This document shows, in pieces, positions 34,902 to 43,619 of a stretch of DNA of 64,000 nucleotides. The stretch's first letter is position 1. Every line of letters starts with the position of its first letter. The stretch is from positions 26,845 to 90,844 of the forward strand of contig CAMNXA010000011.1 of NCBI GenBank assembly GCA_946566685.1, read 5' to 3'. The translations under genes were made by a program, and so were the position numbers. The stretch comes from an uncultured Lachnospiraceae bacterium. Its GTDB lineage: Bacteria > Bacillota > Clostridia > Lachnospirales > Lachnospiraceae. Below the pieces are notes generated by a model. It was not told the origin of the DNA. It was given only the letters and a program-made list of their open reading frames with translations, and did no database searches.

Positions 34902-35306
34902 ATGAGGGAATCAGATTTAATTTTGGAACCGGCCGATGACAGAGCTGACCGCAAACATGTATTGATCATTGACGATGATGTGTCAGTCTTAAAGACGCTG
35001 CGCTACCACTTGCAGGATACTTACAGGGTGTCTGTAGTCAATTCCGGAGAAGTGGCACTGGATTTCTTACAGAAGCATAAGCCAGATTTGATTTTGCTGG
35101 ATTACCTGATGCCTGCGTGTAACGGAGCCGATGTCTTGAAGACGATTCAGAGCAGGGAAGATACGAAGGATATCCCCGTCCTTTTTCTGACAGGCCAGTC
35201 TGACATGTCAACGGTGACAGAGTGCCTTGCGTTAAATCCGGCAGGATATATTGTGAAGCCGATATCCAAGGAAGCTCTGCTTGGAAAATTGGAAAGTGTT
35301 CTGTAA
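34902..35306 (+). CDS. CheY-like single-domain response regulator
   Basis: 134 residues from the ATG at 34902; GTG at 34890 and TTG at 34893 are closer to the AAAGG site and remain possible. After a 20-residue lead it is a single receiver domain: HVLIIDDDVSVLKTL (acidic pair), LILLDYLMPACNGADVL (phospho-acceptor Asp), VLFLTGQSD (Thr) and YIVKPISKEAL (Lys). No output domain follows. It lies 3 nt before a receiver-Hpt protein gene, so the two probably act in one phosphorelay. No histidine kinase is encoded next to them. Confidence 0.85.
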   Translation: MRESDLILEPADDRADRKHVLIIDDDVSVLKTLRYHLQDTYRVSVVNSGEVALDFLQKHKPDLILLDYLMPACNGADVLKTIQSREDTKDIPVLFLTGQSDMSTVTECLALNPAGYIVKPISKEALLGKLESVL

Positions 35307-35309
35307 CGT

Positions 35310-36404
35310 ATGGGACGGGAAGAAAACAGGGGAAACAAAGGACAGGTTGTCACATTTACAGCACCGTCTGTCAGGATTTTGGTCGTGGATGACAATCGGG
35401 TGAGTCTGAAAGTGGCAGTGGGACTGCTCAGGCCCTATCAAATGCAGGTAGAGACAGCGGACAGCGGGGCGTGCGCTGTGGAGATGGTGCGGGAACATAC
35501 CTATGATCTGGTCCTGATGGATTATATGATGCCAGACATGAATGGCGCTGACGTGGCAAAGAACATTCGTGGTATGGAAGGAGATTCATATAAGAAGCTG
35601 GTAATCGTAGCATTGACAGGCAATGCAGACCAGGAGACCCAGGAACTGTTTTTGGCAGCCGGTATCAATGATTTCATAACGAAGCCGGTTGAAATGGGCA
35701 GTTTGGACAAGGTTTTATCCAAATGGATTCCGGAAGAGAAGATGGTTTTTGAGCAGGAAGAGATCGGGGAAGGACAGATGAATACAGGACAGGCGGTTTT
35801 GACTGATTGGCAGATGGAAGGAATTAATGTAGAAACCGGTATGTCCTATTCCGGTAATGACCGGACATTATACCTGGAAGTGCTGACGGACTTTGCGGAC
35901 AGTATCGAAGAGCGGGCGGCACAGATAGAGCAGGCAGTGGAAGAGAGGGATCTTGATGTGTATATCATGGGAGTTCACTCTCTGAAAAGTTCGGCCAGAT
36001 ATCTGGGCGCTGTGGCTGTGGCTGATATGGCACAGGCGTTGGAAGCTGATGCCAAACGAGAAGACTGGCGGGCGGTTGAACTGGGTACGCCGGAACTGCT
36101 CTCTTCGTACAGGAGTTTATATCAAAGCATCGCGCCCTATCGGCTTGACAGATCTTATACCGGCAAGAGAAAGCGTTTTAACCGGGAAGAGGTGTATGCA
36201 CTTTTGCAGCAGCTGGAGAAGTGTATGGAGGAATACGATATAGACCGCGGTGAGGAGATTGTGGGAACTTTGCAGGAGTATGATCTGGGAAAAGCATGGT
36301 CAGGACGCAGGGACAGGATCATGAAAGCGGTTGACCAGTTTGATTATCATGCCTGTAAAAAGGAGGCATGCTCCTGGAGACTGGCACTGGAAAAGGAGTC
36401 GTGA
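35310..36404 (+). CDS. receiver plus histidine phosphotransfer (Hpt) domain protein
   Basis: 364 residues. The receiver domain, about 20-145, shows RILVVDDNRVSLKVAVGLL, LVLMDYMMPDMNGADVAKNI with the phospho-acceptor Asp, VALTGNAD and FITKPVEM. A second part, about 160-265, is an Hpt domain with the phosphorylatable His in IMGVHSLKSSARYLGA. The last 90 residues are helical and not recognised. Receiver and Hpt in one chain usually belong to a multistep phosphorelay. It lies between a CheY-like gene and an AraC regulator gene in the same direction, with spacings of only 3 nt each. Confidence 0.85.
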   Translation: MGREENRGNKGQVVTFTAPSVRILVVDDNRVSLKVAVGLLRPYQMQVETADSGACAVEMVREHTYDLVLMDYMMPDMNGADVAKNIRGMEGDSYKKLVIVALTGNADQETQELFLAAGINDFITKPVEMGSLDKVLSKWIPEEKMVFEQEEIGEGQMNTGQAVLTDWQMEGINVETGMSYSGNDRTLYLEVLTDFADSIEERAAQIEQAVEERDLDVYIMGVHSLKSSARYLGAVAVADMAQALEADAKREDWRAVELGTPELLSSYRSLYQSIAPYRLDRSYTGKRKRFNREEVYALLQQLEKCMEEYDIDRGEEIVGTLQEYDLGKAWSGRRDRIMKAVDQFDYHACKKEACSWRLALEKES

Positions 36405-36407
36405 GGA

Positions 36408-37310
36408 ATGGAGAAAGCCTACAAGCTGGAGTTTGCCGGGGAACAGACAGGGAGTCTGTATTTGAATTGCTGCGGGCTGTCCAGGACGGAATCCATGCAC
36501 AGTTTTGGGCCGGCGTTAAAACCTCACTATCTGATTCACTATATTTTGAGCGGCAGAGGGAGATTCTCCACAGGCGGCAAGGAGTATCCGCTGGAGGCGG
36601 GGTACGGATTTTTGATCACGCCGGATGAGCTGGCTTTTTATCAGGCGGATGAAAAGGAACCCTGGACTTATGTATGGGTGGGATTCAGCGGTACACAGGC
36701 GGCGGAATATGTCAAAAATATTGGGTTGTCGGTGAGACAGCCTGTTTTCCGGTCGGATGCTTCCGAGGAACTTTATCGAATTGTGAAAGATATGATGGAA
36801 CATAATACCTTTGGCTTGTCCAATGATCTCAGGCGAAATGGACAGCTGGGGGTATTTTTGTCCGTTATTGCAGAGGGCAGCAGGATAGAGAAGACCAGTG
36901 AAGCTGATCGGGCAAATGTCTATGTGCGCAAGGCGGTATCTTTTATCCAGAGCAATTATTGTAATCCCATCAAGGTGACGGATGTGGCGGAATATGTGTG
37001 TATCAACAGGAGTTATCTTTATACATTATTCCAGAATTCCATGGGGATGTCTCCCCAGCAGTTTCTGACGACTTTCAGGATCACGAAGGCAACAGAACTT
37101 TTGCAGCTCACTTCCATTCCGATTGAGAGTATCGCCCTGTCGTGCGGGTATCGTGATCCGCTGGTGTTTGCGAAGGCGTTTCGGCAGATGAAGCAGATGT
37201 CGCCCAGCAGTTACCGCAAGGAGATGCAGAAGGGTGAGACGAGGAGAAACCGGGAGTATCTGCGGCAGGTTGAGGAATTTATTAATCAGATCAATAAAAT
37301 AACATTTTGA
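36408..37310 (+). CDS. AraC-family regulator with cupin domain, probable galactose-gene regulator
   Basis: 300 residues with GGAG nine bases before the ATG. The N-terminal cupin domain (HYLIHYILSGRGRFSTGGKE, GYGFLITPDELAFYQADEKEPWTYVWVGFSG) is typical of sugar-responsive AraC proteins, and the C-terminal HTH pair reads VAEYVCINRSYLYTLFQNSMGMSPQQFL then IALSCGYRDPLVFAKAFRQMKQMSPSSY. It begins 3 nt after the receiver-Hpt gene and ends 153 nt before galK, so control of galK-galT is likely but inferred. Confidence 0.88.
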   Translation: MEKAYKLEFAGEQTGSLYLNCCGLSRTESMHSFGPALKPHYLIHYILSGRGRFSTGGKEYPLEAGYGFLITPDELAFYQADEKEPWTYVWVGFSGTQAAEYVKNIGLSVRQPVFRSDASEELYRIVKDMMEHNTFGLSNDLRRNGQLGVFLSVIAEGSRIEKTSEADRANVYVRKAVSFIQSNYCNPIKVTDVAEYVCINRSYLYTLFQNSMGMSPQQFLTTFRITKATELLQLTSIPIESIALSCGYRDPLVFAKAFRQMKQMSPSSYRKEMQKGETRRNREYLRQVEEFINQINKITF

Positions 37311-37378
37311 CAGGTTTATATAACAAAGAGATATTTAAACATTGGGAAATATTGACTAAGATATAAATATACGTGGAC

Positions 37379-37412
37379 GGGGAAACCGAAGGTTTTCGGG
37401 TTACACTGCGAA
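37379..37412 (+). repeat. short remnant of the 13.6-kb intergenic repeat
   Basis: CGGGGAAACCGAAGG then TTTTCGGGTTACACTGCG matches the reverse complement of the element near 13580-13615 with few differences. It folds as GGAAACC/GGTTTTC and lies between the AraC gene and galK. Confidence 0.5.
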
Positions 37413-37463
37413 AGATAAATCTAACATTAAACAAGTCATATAACAGGGAAAGGGAGAGCGGCT

Positions 37464-38627
37464 ATGAAGGAAACAGTATTGAAAAAGTTTGAAGAAATCT
37501 ATGGCAGCGCAGAGGGGGCTAATGTCTATTTTGCACCGGGACGTGTGAATATGATCGGTGAACATACGGATTATAACGGCGGGCACGTTTTTCCCTGTGC
37601 TCTGACGATCGGAACCTATGCGGCTGTCAAAAAGAGGACGGACAGGAAGCTTCGTTTTTATTCCATGAATTTCGATTCCCTGGGGATCATTGAGAGCAGT
37701 CTGGATGATCTGACACCCTCTGATGAAGCGGGCTGGACGAATTATCCGAAGGGCGTTATGTGGGCTTTTGCAGAACGGGGCATGAAGATGGACTGCGGGC
37801 TGGATATTGTTTTAAACGGCAATATTCCCAATGGTTCGGGATTATCTTCCTCGGCGTCTTTGGAAGTGCTGACAGGTTATTATCTGAGAGACTTGTATGG
37901 ATTCGAAGTGACAAATATCGACCTGGCGAAGATTGGCCAGTATTCAGAGAATCATTTTAATGGGATGAACTGCGGTATCATGGATCAGTTCGCTTCCGCC
38001 ATGGGTAAGAAAGATAATGCCATCTTTTTGGATACGGCGGATCTGTCCTATCAGTATGCGCCGCTGGTGCTGGATGGGGCAAAGATTGTAGTGACCAACA
38101 GTAATGTGAAACATTCCCTTGTCAATTCCGAATATAATGTAAGGCGCAGCGAATGTGAGAAGGCGCTTTCGGAATTACAGACGGTAGTGAAGATAGCGGG
38201 ACTTGGCGATCTGACGGAAGAAGAGTTTGAAGAGTATAAATGTGCGATCAAAGATGAGGTTCGTGTCAGAAGAGCAAAGCATGCGGTCTATGAAAACCAG
38301 AGAACTATCCGTGCGGTAGAGGCGCTTAAGAATAATGACCTGAAACTGTTTGGAGAATTGATGAATGCTTCTCATGTATCATTGCGGGATGATTATGAGG
38401 TTTCCTGTGAGGAGATCGATATTCTTGTGGAAGAAGCCTGGAAGGTGGAAGGGGTTATTGGTTCAAGAATCACAGGCGGCGGTTTCGGTGGCTGTACGGT
38501 CAGCATTGTGAAAGATGAAGCATTAGAGCAGTTTAAGGAAAAAGTGGGCGCGGCTTATCAGGAACGTGTCGGCAAGACTGCGGATTTCTATGTGGTAGAG
38601 ATTGGAGACGGGCCTCAGAAAATGTAA
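37464..38627 (+). CDS. galK: galactokinase
   Basis: 387 residues, normal GHMP galactokinase length, with GGGAGAGCGG before the ATG. It phosphorylates galactose at C1 using ATP, the first committed step of the Leloir pathway. The galactokinase signature GRVNMIGEHTDYNGG is at residue 27, the GHMP ATP-binding motif NGSGLSSSASLEV near 122, and the C-terminal GHMP motif GGGFGGCTVSIV near 340. It is followed 74 nt later by galT on the same strand and shares its terminator. Upstream lies an AraC regulator gene, a likely controller. Confidence 0.96.
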   Translation: MKETVLKKFEEIYGSAEGANVYFAPGRVNMIGEHTDYNGGHVFPCALTIGTYAAVKKRTDRKLRFYSMNFDSLGIIESSLDDLTPSDEAGWTNYPKGVMWAFAERGMKMDCGLDIVLNGNIPNGSGLSSSASLEVLTGYYLRDLYGFEVTNIDLAKIGQYSENHFNGMNCGIMDQFASAMGKKDNAIFLDTADLSYQYAPLVLDGAKIVVTNSNVKHSLVNSEYNVRRSECEKALSELQTVVKIAGLGDLTEEEFEEYKCAIKDEVRVRRAKHAVYENQRTIRAVEALKNNDLKLFGELMNASHVSLRDDYEVSCEEIDILVEEAWKVEGVIGSRITGGGFGGCTVSIVKDEALEQFKEKVGAAYQERVGKTADFYVVEIGDGPQKM

Positions 38628-38701
38628 TGGGATGTCCCGGGATACACGGCCTTCCCGCACCAAATTGATATCGTATGGCAGGATCATGGAGGAAGAAAAA
38701 G

Positions 38702-40201
38702 ATGATTCAGAAAAATATCAGGGAACTTGTACAATACGGTCTGCTGACCGGTCTGATCGAGGAAGCGGATAGAATCTATACAACGAACAGACTTCTGGAG
38801 TTGTTCGGACTAGATGAATTGGAGGAGACGGAGAATACCGCAGAGATTACCGTTGATGATCTGGAGAGGATTCTCGGGGAGATGCTGGATTATGCTTATG
38901 AGCAGGGCATCCTTTCGGAAAACGGTGTGGTGTACCGGGATCTTTTTGATACGAAGATCATGAGCATGCTGGTGCCGCGCCCCAGTGAAGTGATCGGGAA
39001 ATTCCAGGAAAAGTATGAGAGAGATCCGAAGGAAGCGACAGATTATTTTTATAAATTGAGTCAGGACACGGACTATATCAGACGCTATCGTATCAAGAAA
39101 GACCAGAAGTGGGTTTCTGCAACAAAATATGGCGATTTGGATATCACGATCAACCTCTCCAAACCGGAGAAGGATCCCAAAGCGATTGCGGCGGCCAAGA
39201 ATGCGAAGCAGAGCGGTTATCCCAAGTGTCTTCTGTGTATGGAAAACGAAGGCTATGCGGGAAGGATCAATCATCCGGCAAGGCAGAACCACAGAGTGAT
39301 TCCGGTGACTATCAACGGAAGCCACTGGGGCTTTCAGTATTCCCCGTATGTGTACTATAATGAGCATTGCATCGTGTTCAATTCCAAACATATCCCGATG
39401 AAGATCGAACATGATACATTCTGTAAGCTGTTTGATTTTGTGAAGCAGTTCCCCCATTATTTTGTGGGCTCCAATGCGGATCTGCCGATCGTGGGCGGCT
39501 CTATCTTAAGCCACGATCATTTCCAGGGCGGCTGTTATGAGTTTGCCATGGCCAAGGCGCCTGTGGAGAGGACTTTTGTGGTGGAGGGCTTCGAGGATGT
39601 GGAGGCCGGGATTGTAAAATGGCCGATGTCTGTGATCCGGATATCACATAAGGATTCCGACAGGCTGGTGGCACTGGCAGATGTAATCCTGGAAAAATGG
39701 CGTGGATACAGCGATGAATCGGTATTTATCTATGCCGAGACAGACGGGGAGCCGCATAATACGATCACCCCGATTGCCAGAAAACGCGGCGATCTGTTTG
39801 AACTGGATCTGGTACTGCGCAACAATATCACGACTGAGGAACATCCGCTTGGCGTGTATCATCCCCATGCGAATCTGCATCATATTAAAAAGGAGAATAT
39901 CGGCCTGATCGAAGTTATGGGTCTGGCGGTACTTCCGGCCAGACTCAAAGGGGAGATGGAACATCTGGCAGAGGCCATCGTATCGGGTGCCGACATCAGG
40001 GCCGATGAGGAACTGGAGAAGCATGCGGACTGGGTGGAAGCGTTCCTGCCCGGATACCAGGATGTGAACAGGGAGAATATCATGGAGATTCTGCATAAAG
40101 AGATTGGCAATGTGTTCATGCAGGTGCTTGAGGATGCGGGTGTCTATAAACGTGATGAGGAAGGCCAGGCAGCCTTTGACAGATTTACGGCATCCCTGTA
40201 G
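38702..40201 (+). CDS. galT: UDP-glucose:hexose-1-phosphate uridylyltransferase (Firmicutes type 2 GalT)
   Basis: 499 residues from the ATG at 38702, which has GGAGGAAG upstream; the frame opens at 38675 without a site. It exchanges UDP between UDP-glucose and galactose 1-phosphate. The long form found in Firmicutes is indicated by length and by PRPSEVIGKFQEKYERDP, CLLCMENEGYAGRINHPARQNHRVIP, the catalytic region SHDHFQGGCYEFAMAKAP and HPHANLHHIKKENIGLIEVMGLAVLP. It forms an operon with galK. No galE epimerase gene is present in the window. Confidence 0.95.
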   Translation: MIQKNIRELVQYGLLTGLIEEADRIYTTNRLLELFGLDELEETENTAEITVDDLERILGEMLDYAYEQGILSENGVVYRDLFDTKIMSMLVPRPSEVIGKFQEKYERDPKEATDYFYKLSQDTDYIRRYRIKKDQKWVSATKYGDLDITINLSKPEKDPKAIAAAKNAKQSGYPKCLLCMENEGYAGRINHPARQNHRVIPVTINGSHWGFQYSPYVYYNEHCIVFNSKHIPMKIEHDTFCKLFDFVKQFPHYFVGSNADLPIVGGSILSHDHFQGGCYEFAMAKAPVERTFVVEGFEDVEAGIVKWPMSVIRISHKDSDRLVALADVILEKWRGYSDESVFIYAETDGEPHNTITPIARKRGDLFELDLVLRNNITTEEHPLGVYHPHANLHHIKKENIGLIEVMGLAVLPARLKGEMEHLAEAIVSGADIRADEELEKHADWVEAFLPGYQDVNRENIMEILHKEIGNVFMQVLEDAGVYKRDEEGQAAFDRFTASL

Positions 40202-40286
40202 ATGGCAGGAAAATTTATCCGGTACAGGGAATAGTGTTTAACAGAGGAAACGATGTTTGAGACGAAATAAGGATTGATATGAAGTG

Positions 40287-40313
40287 AGGCGGAATCTTTG
40301 GATTCCGCCTTTT
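40287..40313 (+). terminator. Rho-independent terminator after galT
   Basis: AGGCGGAATC, TTTG loop and GATTCCGCCT form a perfect stem followed by TTT. Confidence 0.88.
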
Positions 40314-40449
40314 AGATACGCCTGACGGCGTATAGACCGTATCTGACAATTTAAGGTTTCGTTAACAGGAGGTTGTCAGACCGAAAGAAATGACATAAAT
40401 AGTTTATAATATGAAAGGCATGGATTCACCATGACATAGGTTCTGGTCT

Positions 40450-40797
40450 TTACAGCTCCTCATTCATGCCCAGCATACTGCGAAGAAAGTTGTAACAATG
40501 TTCCTGCTGCTTCTGATTCATTTTCTGATAAACGGTGATAAGATGCTGATATTTTTTGAGATGAAACATATTGTCAGCTAACAAATAGTCTGCATTTAGA
40601 CGTTCTTCAGAAAGAAATAGAATGTAGTCGGTTGTGACATGGAAAGTTCTGGCAAGGGCAATTAAAAGCATTCCATCCGGAGTACTTGTGCCGCGTTCAA
40701 TCTTACTCAAGCTTGTCTGGTTAATCCCCAGATGATCTGCTAAAGTCTGCTGTGTCAGATTTCTCTCTAATCGTAATTCTCTGATCCTTGTCTTCAT
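40450..40797 (-). CDS. XRE-family helix-turn-helix transcriptional regulator
   Basis: 115 residues from the ATG at 40797 (AGGG seven bases upstream). The N-terminal 60 residues are a Cro/C1-type HTH: RIRELRLERNLTQQTLADHLGINQTSLSKIERGTSTPDGMLLIALARTF, read in order with the recognition helix around NQTSLSKIE. The C-terminal half (NADYLLADNMFHLKKYQHLITVYQKMNQKQQEH) is helical and likely dimerises. It converges on galT and is divergent from the radical SAM gene 320 nt away. Its target may be its own AT-rich upstream region. A chromosomal regulator and a prophage remnant are both possible. Confidence 0.85.
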   Translation of the reverse strand: MKTRIRELRLERNLTQQTLADHLGINQTSLSKIERGTSTPDGMLLIALARTFHVTTDYILFLSEERLNADYLLADNMFHLKKYQHLITVYQKMNQKQQEHCYNFLRSMLGMNEEL

Positions 40798-41118
40798 TCG
40801 CACACCCTTTTTGTCATTGTAGTTGATTTTTAATGAAAAAATATTCTAATTTTTAATAAGAATATTCGATATGGAATAATTACGTTTAATACTCCTCAAA
40901 ATTCATATATTTTATATAAAAAAACACAATATGTAGTGATTCTTTATGTGGAGGACAATATATCTAGAAGATTACACGATTCATTAATTATGATATTATA
41001 ATACATGATAGTAATTAACTATAAGTTAATTTACAATGGATAGAAGAAAATATGTTATGATATACTCGTACTATCTGTTAATCAGATAATCATTAAGAAA
41101 AGGAATCTGAAATTATCC
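40798..41118. other. AT-rich intergenic region between XRE and radical SAM genes
   Basis: 321 bp without a supported gene. It holds an AATTAACT-ATA-AGTTAATT inverted repeat (41013-41031), a candidate promoter (41030-41058), a small ATCTG/CAGAT hairpin (41073-41087) and two GAATATT motifs near 40840-40870 in front of the XRE gene that could be its operator. Confidence 0.55.
41030..41058 (+). promoter_or_regulatory. candidate sigma-A promoter of the radical SAM gene, overlapped by an inverted repeat
   Basis: TTTACA (41030-41035), a 17-nt spacer and TGTTAT (41053-41058). The 8-bp-arm inverted repeat at 41013-41031 touches the -35 element and would suit a regulator. Confidence 0.45.
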
Positions 41119-42855
41119 ATGAAAATCCTGCTGGCTGCAATCAATACAAAATATATTCATTCTAATCCGGCGCTGTATAGTCTGAAAACATATGCAGGCC
41201 AGATAAAGGATCGGCAGATTGATATAGCGGAGTATACGATCAACCATTGCCGAGAGGATATTCTGGCGGATCTGTACAGACAGGCGCCGGACATGCTCGC
41301 AATCTCCTGCTATATCTGGAACTGGGAGATGGTGTCCATGTTGTTGGGAGAGATTCCCAAGATTTTGCCGCAGACGGAAATCTGGCTGGGAGGCCCGGAG
41401 GTGTCTTATTCTCCGGAGCAGATTCTTGAGCAGTTTCCCATGGTGAAAGGGATCATGGTGGGAGAAGGCGAGGAGACTTTTCGGGAACTTGTGGAAGGGA
41501 CACGGAGCCTTTCTGCGATTCAGGGGATTGTATTCAGACAGGAAGGGATTGTGAGAACCGGGGAACGGGAACCTCTGGAACTGTCCAGGCTGCCATTTCT
41601 CTATTCCAACCTTTCTGATTTTACCAACAGGATTATCTATTATGAGAGCAGCAGGGGCTGTCCATATCGGTGCAGTTATTGTCTTTCTTCCATAGATAAG
41701 ACAGTACGTTTCCGGGATATGGATGTGGTGAAAAAGGAGTTGCAGTTTTTTCTGGATCAGCGCGTAGCACAGGTAAAATTTGTGGACAGGACATTTAACT
41801 GCAATCATGAGCATGCGGTCGAAATCTGGCAGTATCTGCTGGAAAATGACAATAATGTCACAAATTTTCACTTTGAGATTGAAGCTGATATCCTCACGCA
41901 GGAGGAACTTGCACTTCTCTCCCGTATGAGGGCAGGATATATCCAGATGGAGATTGGCGTGCAGACTACTAATCCGGAAACACTGCGGGAAATCTGCCGT
42001 CATACGGATCTGGAACGGCTCCGTGAAGTGGTCACCCGGCTTGGGCAGGGGCATAACATTCATATACATCTGGATCTGATCGCCGGGCTGCCTTATGAAG
42101 ATTATGAAAGTTTTGCCCGTTCTTTTAATGAAGTATATCAAATGCGGCCGCATCAGTTGCAGCTGGGCTTTTTGAAAATATTAAAGGGTTCTCCCATGCA
42201 TGATATGGCGGACGCTTACGGGATGCAGTATCTGTCCGTGCCGCCCTATGAAGTGTTGTCCACCAGATGGCTTCCTTATGAGAAGGTGCTCTGTTTAAAG
42301 GAAGTGGAAGAAATGGTGGAGGTCTATTATAACAGTGGACAGTTTAATCATTCCATGCGTCTGCTGGAGCGGGTGTTCCCCGATGCGTTTTCGATGTATC
42401 AGGCGCTGGCAAAGTTTAGCCGAAAAGAGGGATATCTGGCGCAGGCACAGGCGCGGACGGCCCGTTATCAGGCCCTCCTTGCGTTTATGATGTCTGTCAT
42501 GCCTAAGGACAGGGAGCGTCTTTGCCGGGAAACGCTGACCTACGATTTTTATCTGCGGGAACATGTGAAGAGCAGGCCGGATTTTGCGCCCGCGGAAGAA
42601 GCAAGGACAGTTTATAAAGAGAAACTCAGGGATTTTTATAGAAAAGAGGAGATGGAGAGACAGTGTCTGTCTGCTTATGCAGGATATGACAGCAGGCAGA
42701 TGAGTAAGATGACCCATGCGGAAGTTTTTCGGTATCCGGTATGGCGTGAAGATCTGACGCCGGATACAGAGCCTTGTGAGGAACCTGTGCTATTGGTGTT
42801 TGATTATAGGATTAGGGATGCGCTGACGCATGAGGCCAGGACAGTGTTCGTATAG
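41119..42855 (+). CDS. B12-binding-domain radical SAM protein with DUF4080 C-terminus
   Basis: 578 residues. The N-terminal cobalamin-binding-like Rossmann domain (ILLAAINTKYIHSNPALYSLKTYA) covers about the first 150 residues. A radical SAM core follows, with the cluster motif SSRGCPYRCSYCLSSID near residue 183, whose three Cys bind a 4Fe-4S cluster, then VKFVDRTFNCN and HIHLDLIAGLPYEDYESF. The last 200 residues correspond to DUF4080. Such proteins are widespread in clostridia; some radical SAM relatives with this layout methylate or modify unactivated carbons, but the substrate is not known. It is followed 47 nt later by an exonuclease gene. Confidence 0.88.
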   Translation: MKILLAAINTKYIHSNPALYSLKTYAGQIKDRQIDIAEYTINHCREDILADLYRQAPDMLAISCYIWNWEMVSMLLGEIPKILPQTEIWLGGPEVSYSPEQILEQFPMVKGIMVGEGEETFRELVEGTRSLSAIQGIVFRQEGIVRTGEREPLELSRLPFLYSNLSDFTNRIIYYESSRGCPYRCSYCLSSIDKTVRFRDMDVVKKELQFFLDQRVAQVKFVDRTFNCNHEHAVEIWQYLLENDNNVTNFHFEIEADILTQEELALLSRMRAGYIQMEIGVQTTNPETLREICRHTDLERLREVVTRLGQGHNIHIHLDLIAGLPYEDYESFARSFNEVYQMRPHQLQLGFLKILKGSPMHDMADAYGMQYLSVPPYEVLSTRWLPYEKVLCLKEVEEMVEVYYNSGQFNHSMRLLERVFPDAFSMYQALAKFSRKEGYLAQAQARTARYQALLAFMMSVMPKDRERLCRETLTYDFYLREHVKSRPDFAPAEEARTVYKEKLRDFYRKEEMERQCLSAYAGYDSRQMSKMTHAEVFRYPVWREDLTPDTEPCEEPVLLVFDYRIRDALTHEARTVFV

Positions 42856-42902
42856 AAATGCGGGCATTCTCCCAGATGAAAGAGGCGGAATGGAGAAAAC
42901 AA

Positions 42903-43619
42903 GTGACAGATTCATATGTGTGTATTGATTTGGAAACAACGGGTCTTGATCCCAAACGGGATAAGATTATTGAAATCGGGGCAGTCAAAGTGGAAGCCGG
43001 ACAGGTTTCGGCACAGTGGGAGAGTTTTGTCAATCCGCGAAGAAAATTGGAGGAGCGGATTGTGGAACTGACGGGAATCCGGGACGAACAGCTTATGGAT
43101 GCGCCAACGATAGGCGAGATACTGCCTGCATTTCTTGATTTTGTAGAAGACAGGGTGCTTTTGGGGCATGGTGTGCTGTTTGATTTTTCTTTTATAAAAA
43201 AGGCAGCTGTTAATGAGCGGATGACGTTCGAACGGCAGGGGATTGACACTTTAAGGATTGCGCGCAAATATTTGCAGGATTTGGAAAGCCGGAGCCTCGG
43301 GTATCTTTGTCAGTATTATCAGATACCGCACAGGGCGCACAGGGCTCTGGAGGATGCAAAAGCCACGGCAGCGCTGTATGGGAGACTTGCACGGGATTTT
43401 TATGAGAAAGAAGACCAGGAAGGGGATAAGAGCCTTTTTCGGCCAAAACAATTGCTCTATCAGGCGAAGCGCGATACACCGTTGACCATTCCGCAGAAAG
43501 AGCAGTTATATAAACTGGTGGACAAGCATAAACTGGTAATAGACTATGAGATTGAAAGCCTGACCCGCAGCGAGGCTAGCAGGAAGATTGATCAGCTTCT
43601 TGCAGAATACGGACGATAG
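42903..43619 (+). CDS. DEDDh-family 3'-5' exonuclease (PolC/DnaQ epsilon-like)
   Basis: 238 residues starting at a GTG at 42903, which has GGAG seven bases upstream; the ATG further up at 42858 has no site. The catalytic residues are visible: Asp and Glu in CIDLETTGLDP, Asp in LLGHGVLFDFSFI near residue 97, and the His-Asp pair in HRAHRALEDAKATAAL near 145. A C-terminal 70-residue tail (LVDKHKLVIDYEIESLTRSEASRKIDQLLAEYGR) resembles a DUF3072-like or SAP-like helical module. It removes 3' nucleotides in DNA repair or proofreading. Its 3' end overlaps the convergent gene by 44 nt. Confidence 0.9.
   Translation: MTDSYVCIDLETTGLDPKRDKIIEIGAVKVEAGQVSAQWESFVNPRRKLEERIVELTGIRDEQLMDAPTIGEILPAFLDFVEDRVLLGHGVLFDFSFIKKAAVNERMTFERQGIDTLRIARKYLQDLESRSLGYLCQYYQIPHRAHRALEDAKATAALYGRLARDFYEKEDQEGDKSLFRPKQLLYQAKRDTPLTIPQKEQLYKLVDKHKLVIDYEIESLTRSEASRKIDQLLAEYGR

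Noticed and set aside
40380..40449. TTTATAATATG after the galT terminator as a promoter for a further plus-strand gene
   Set aside because: There is no good -35 element at the right distance, and only a seven-codon frame follows before the convergent XRE gene.
41113..42153. A 346-residue minus-strand open frame opposite the radical SAM gene
   Set aside because: It is an antisense shadow of a gene with clear motifs. Its translation is rich in His, Pro and Arg without domain features.
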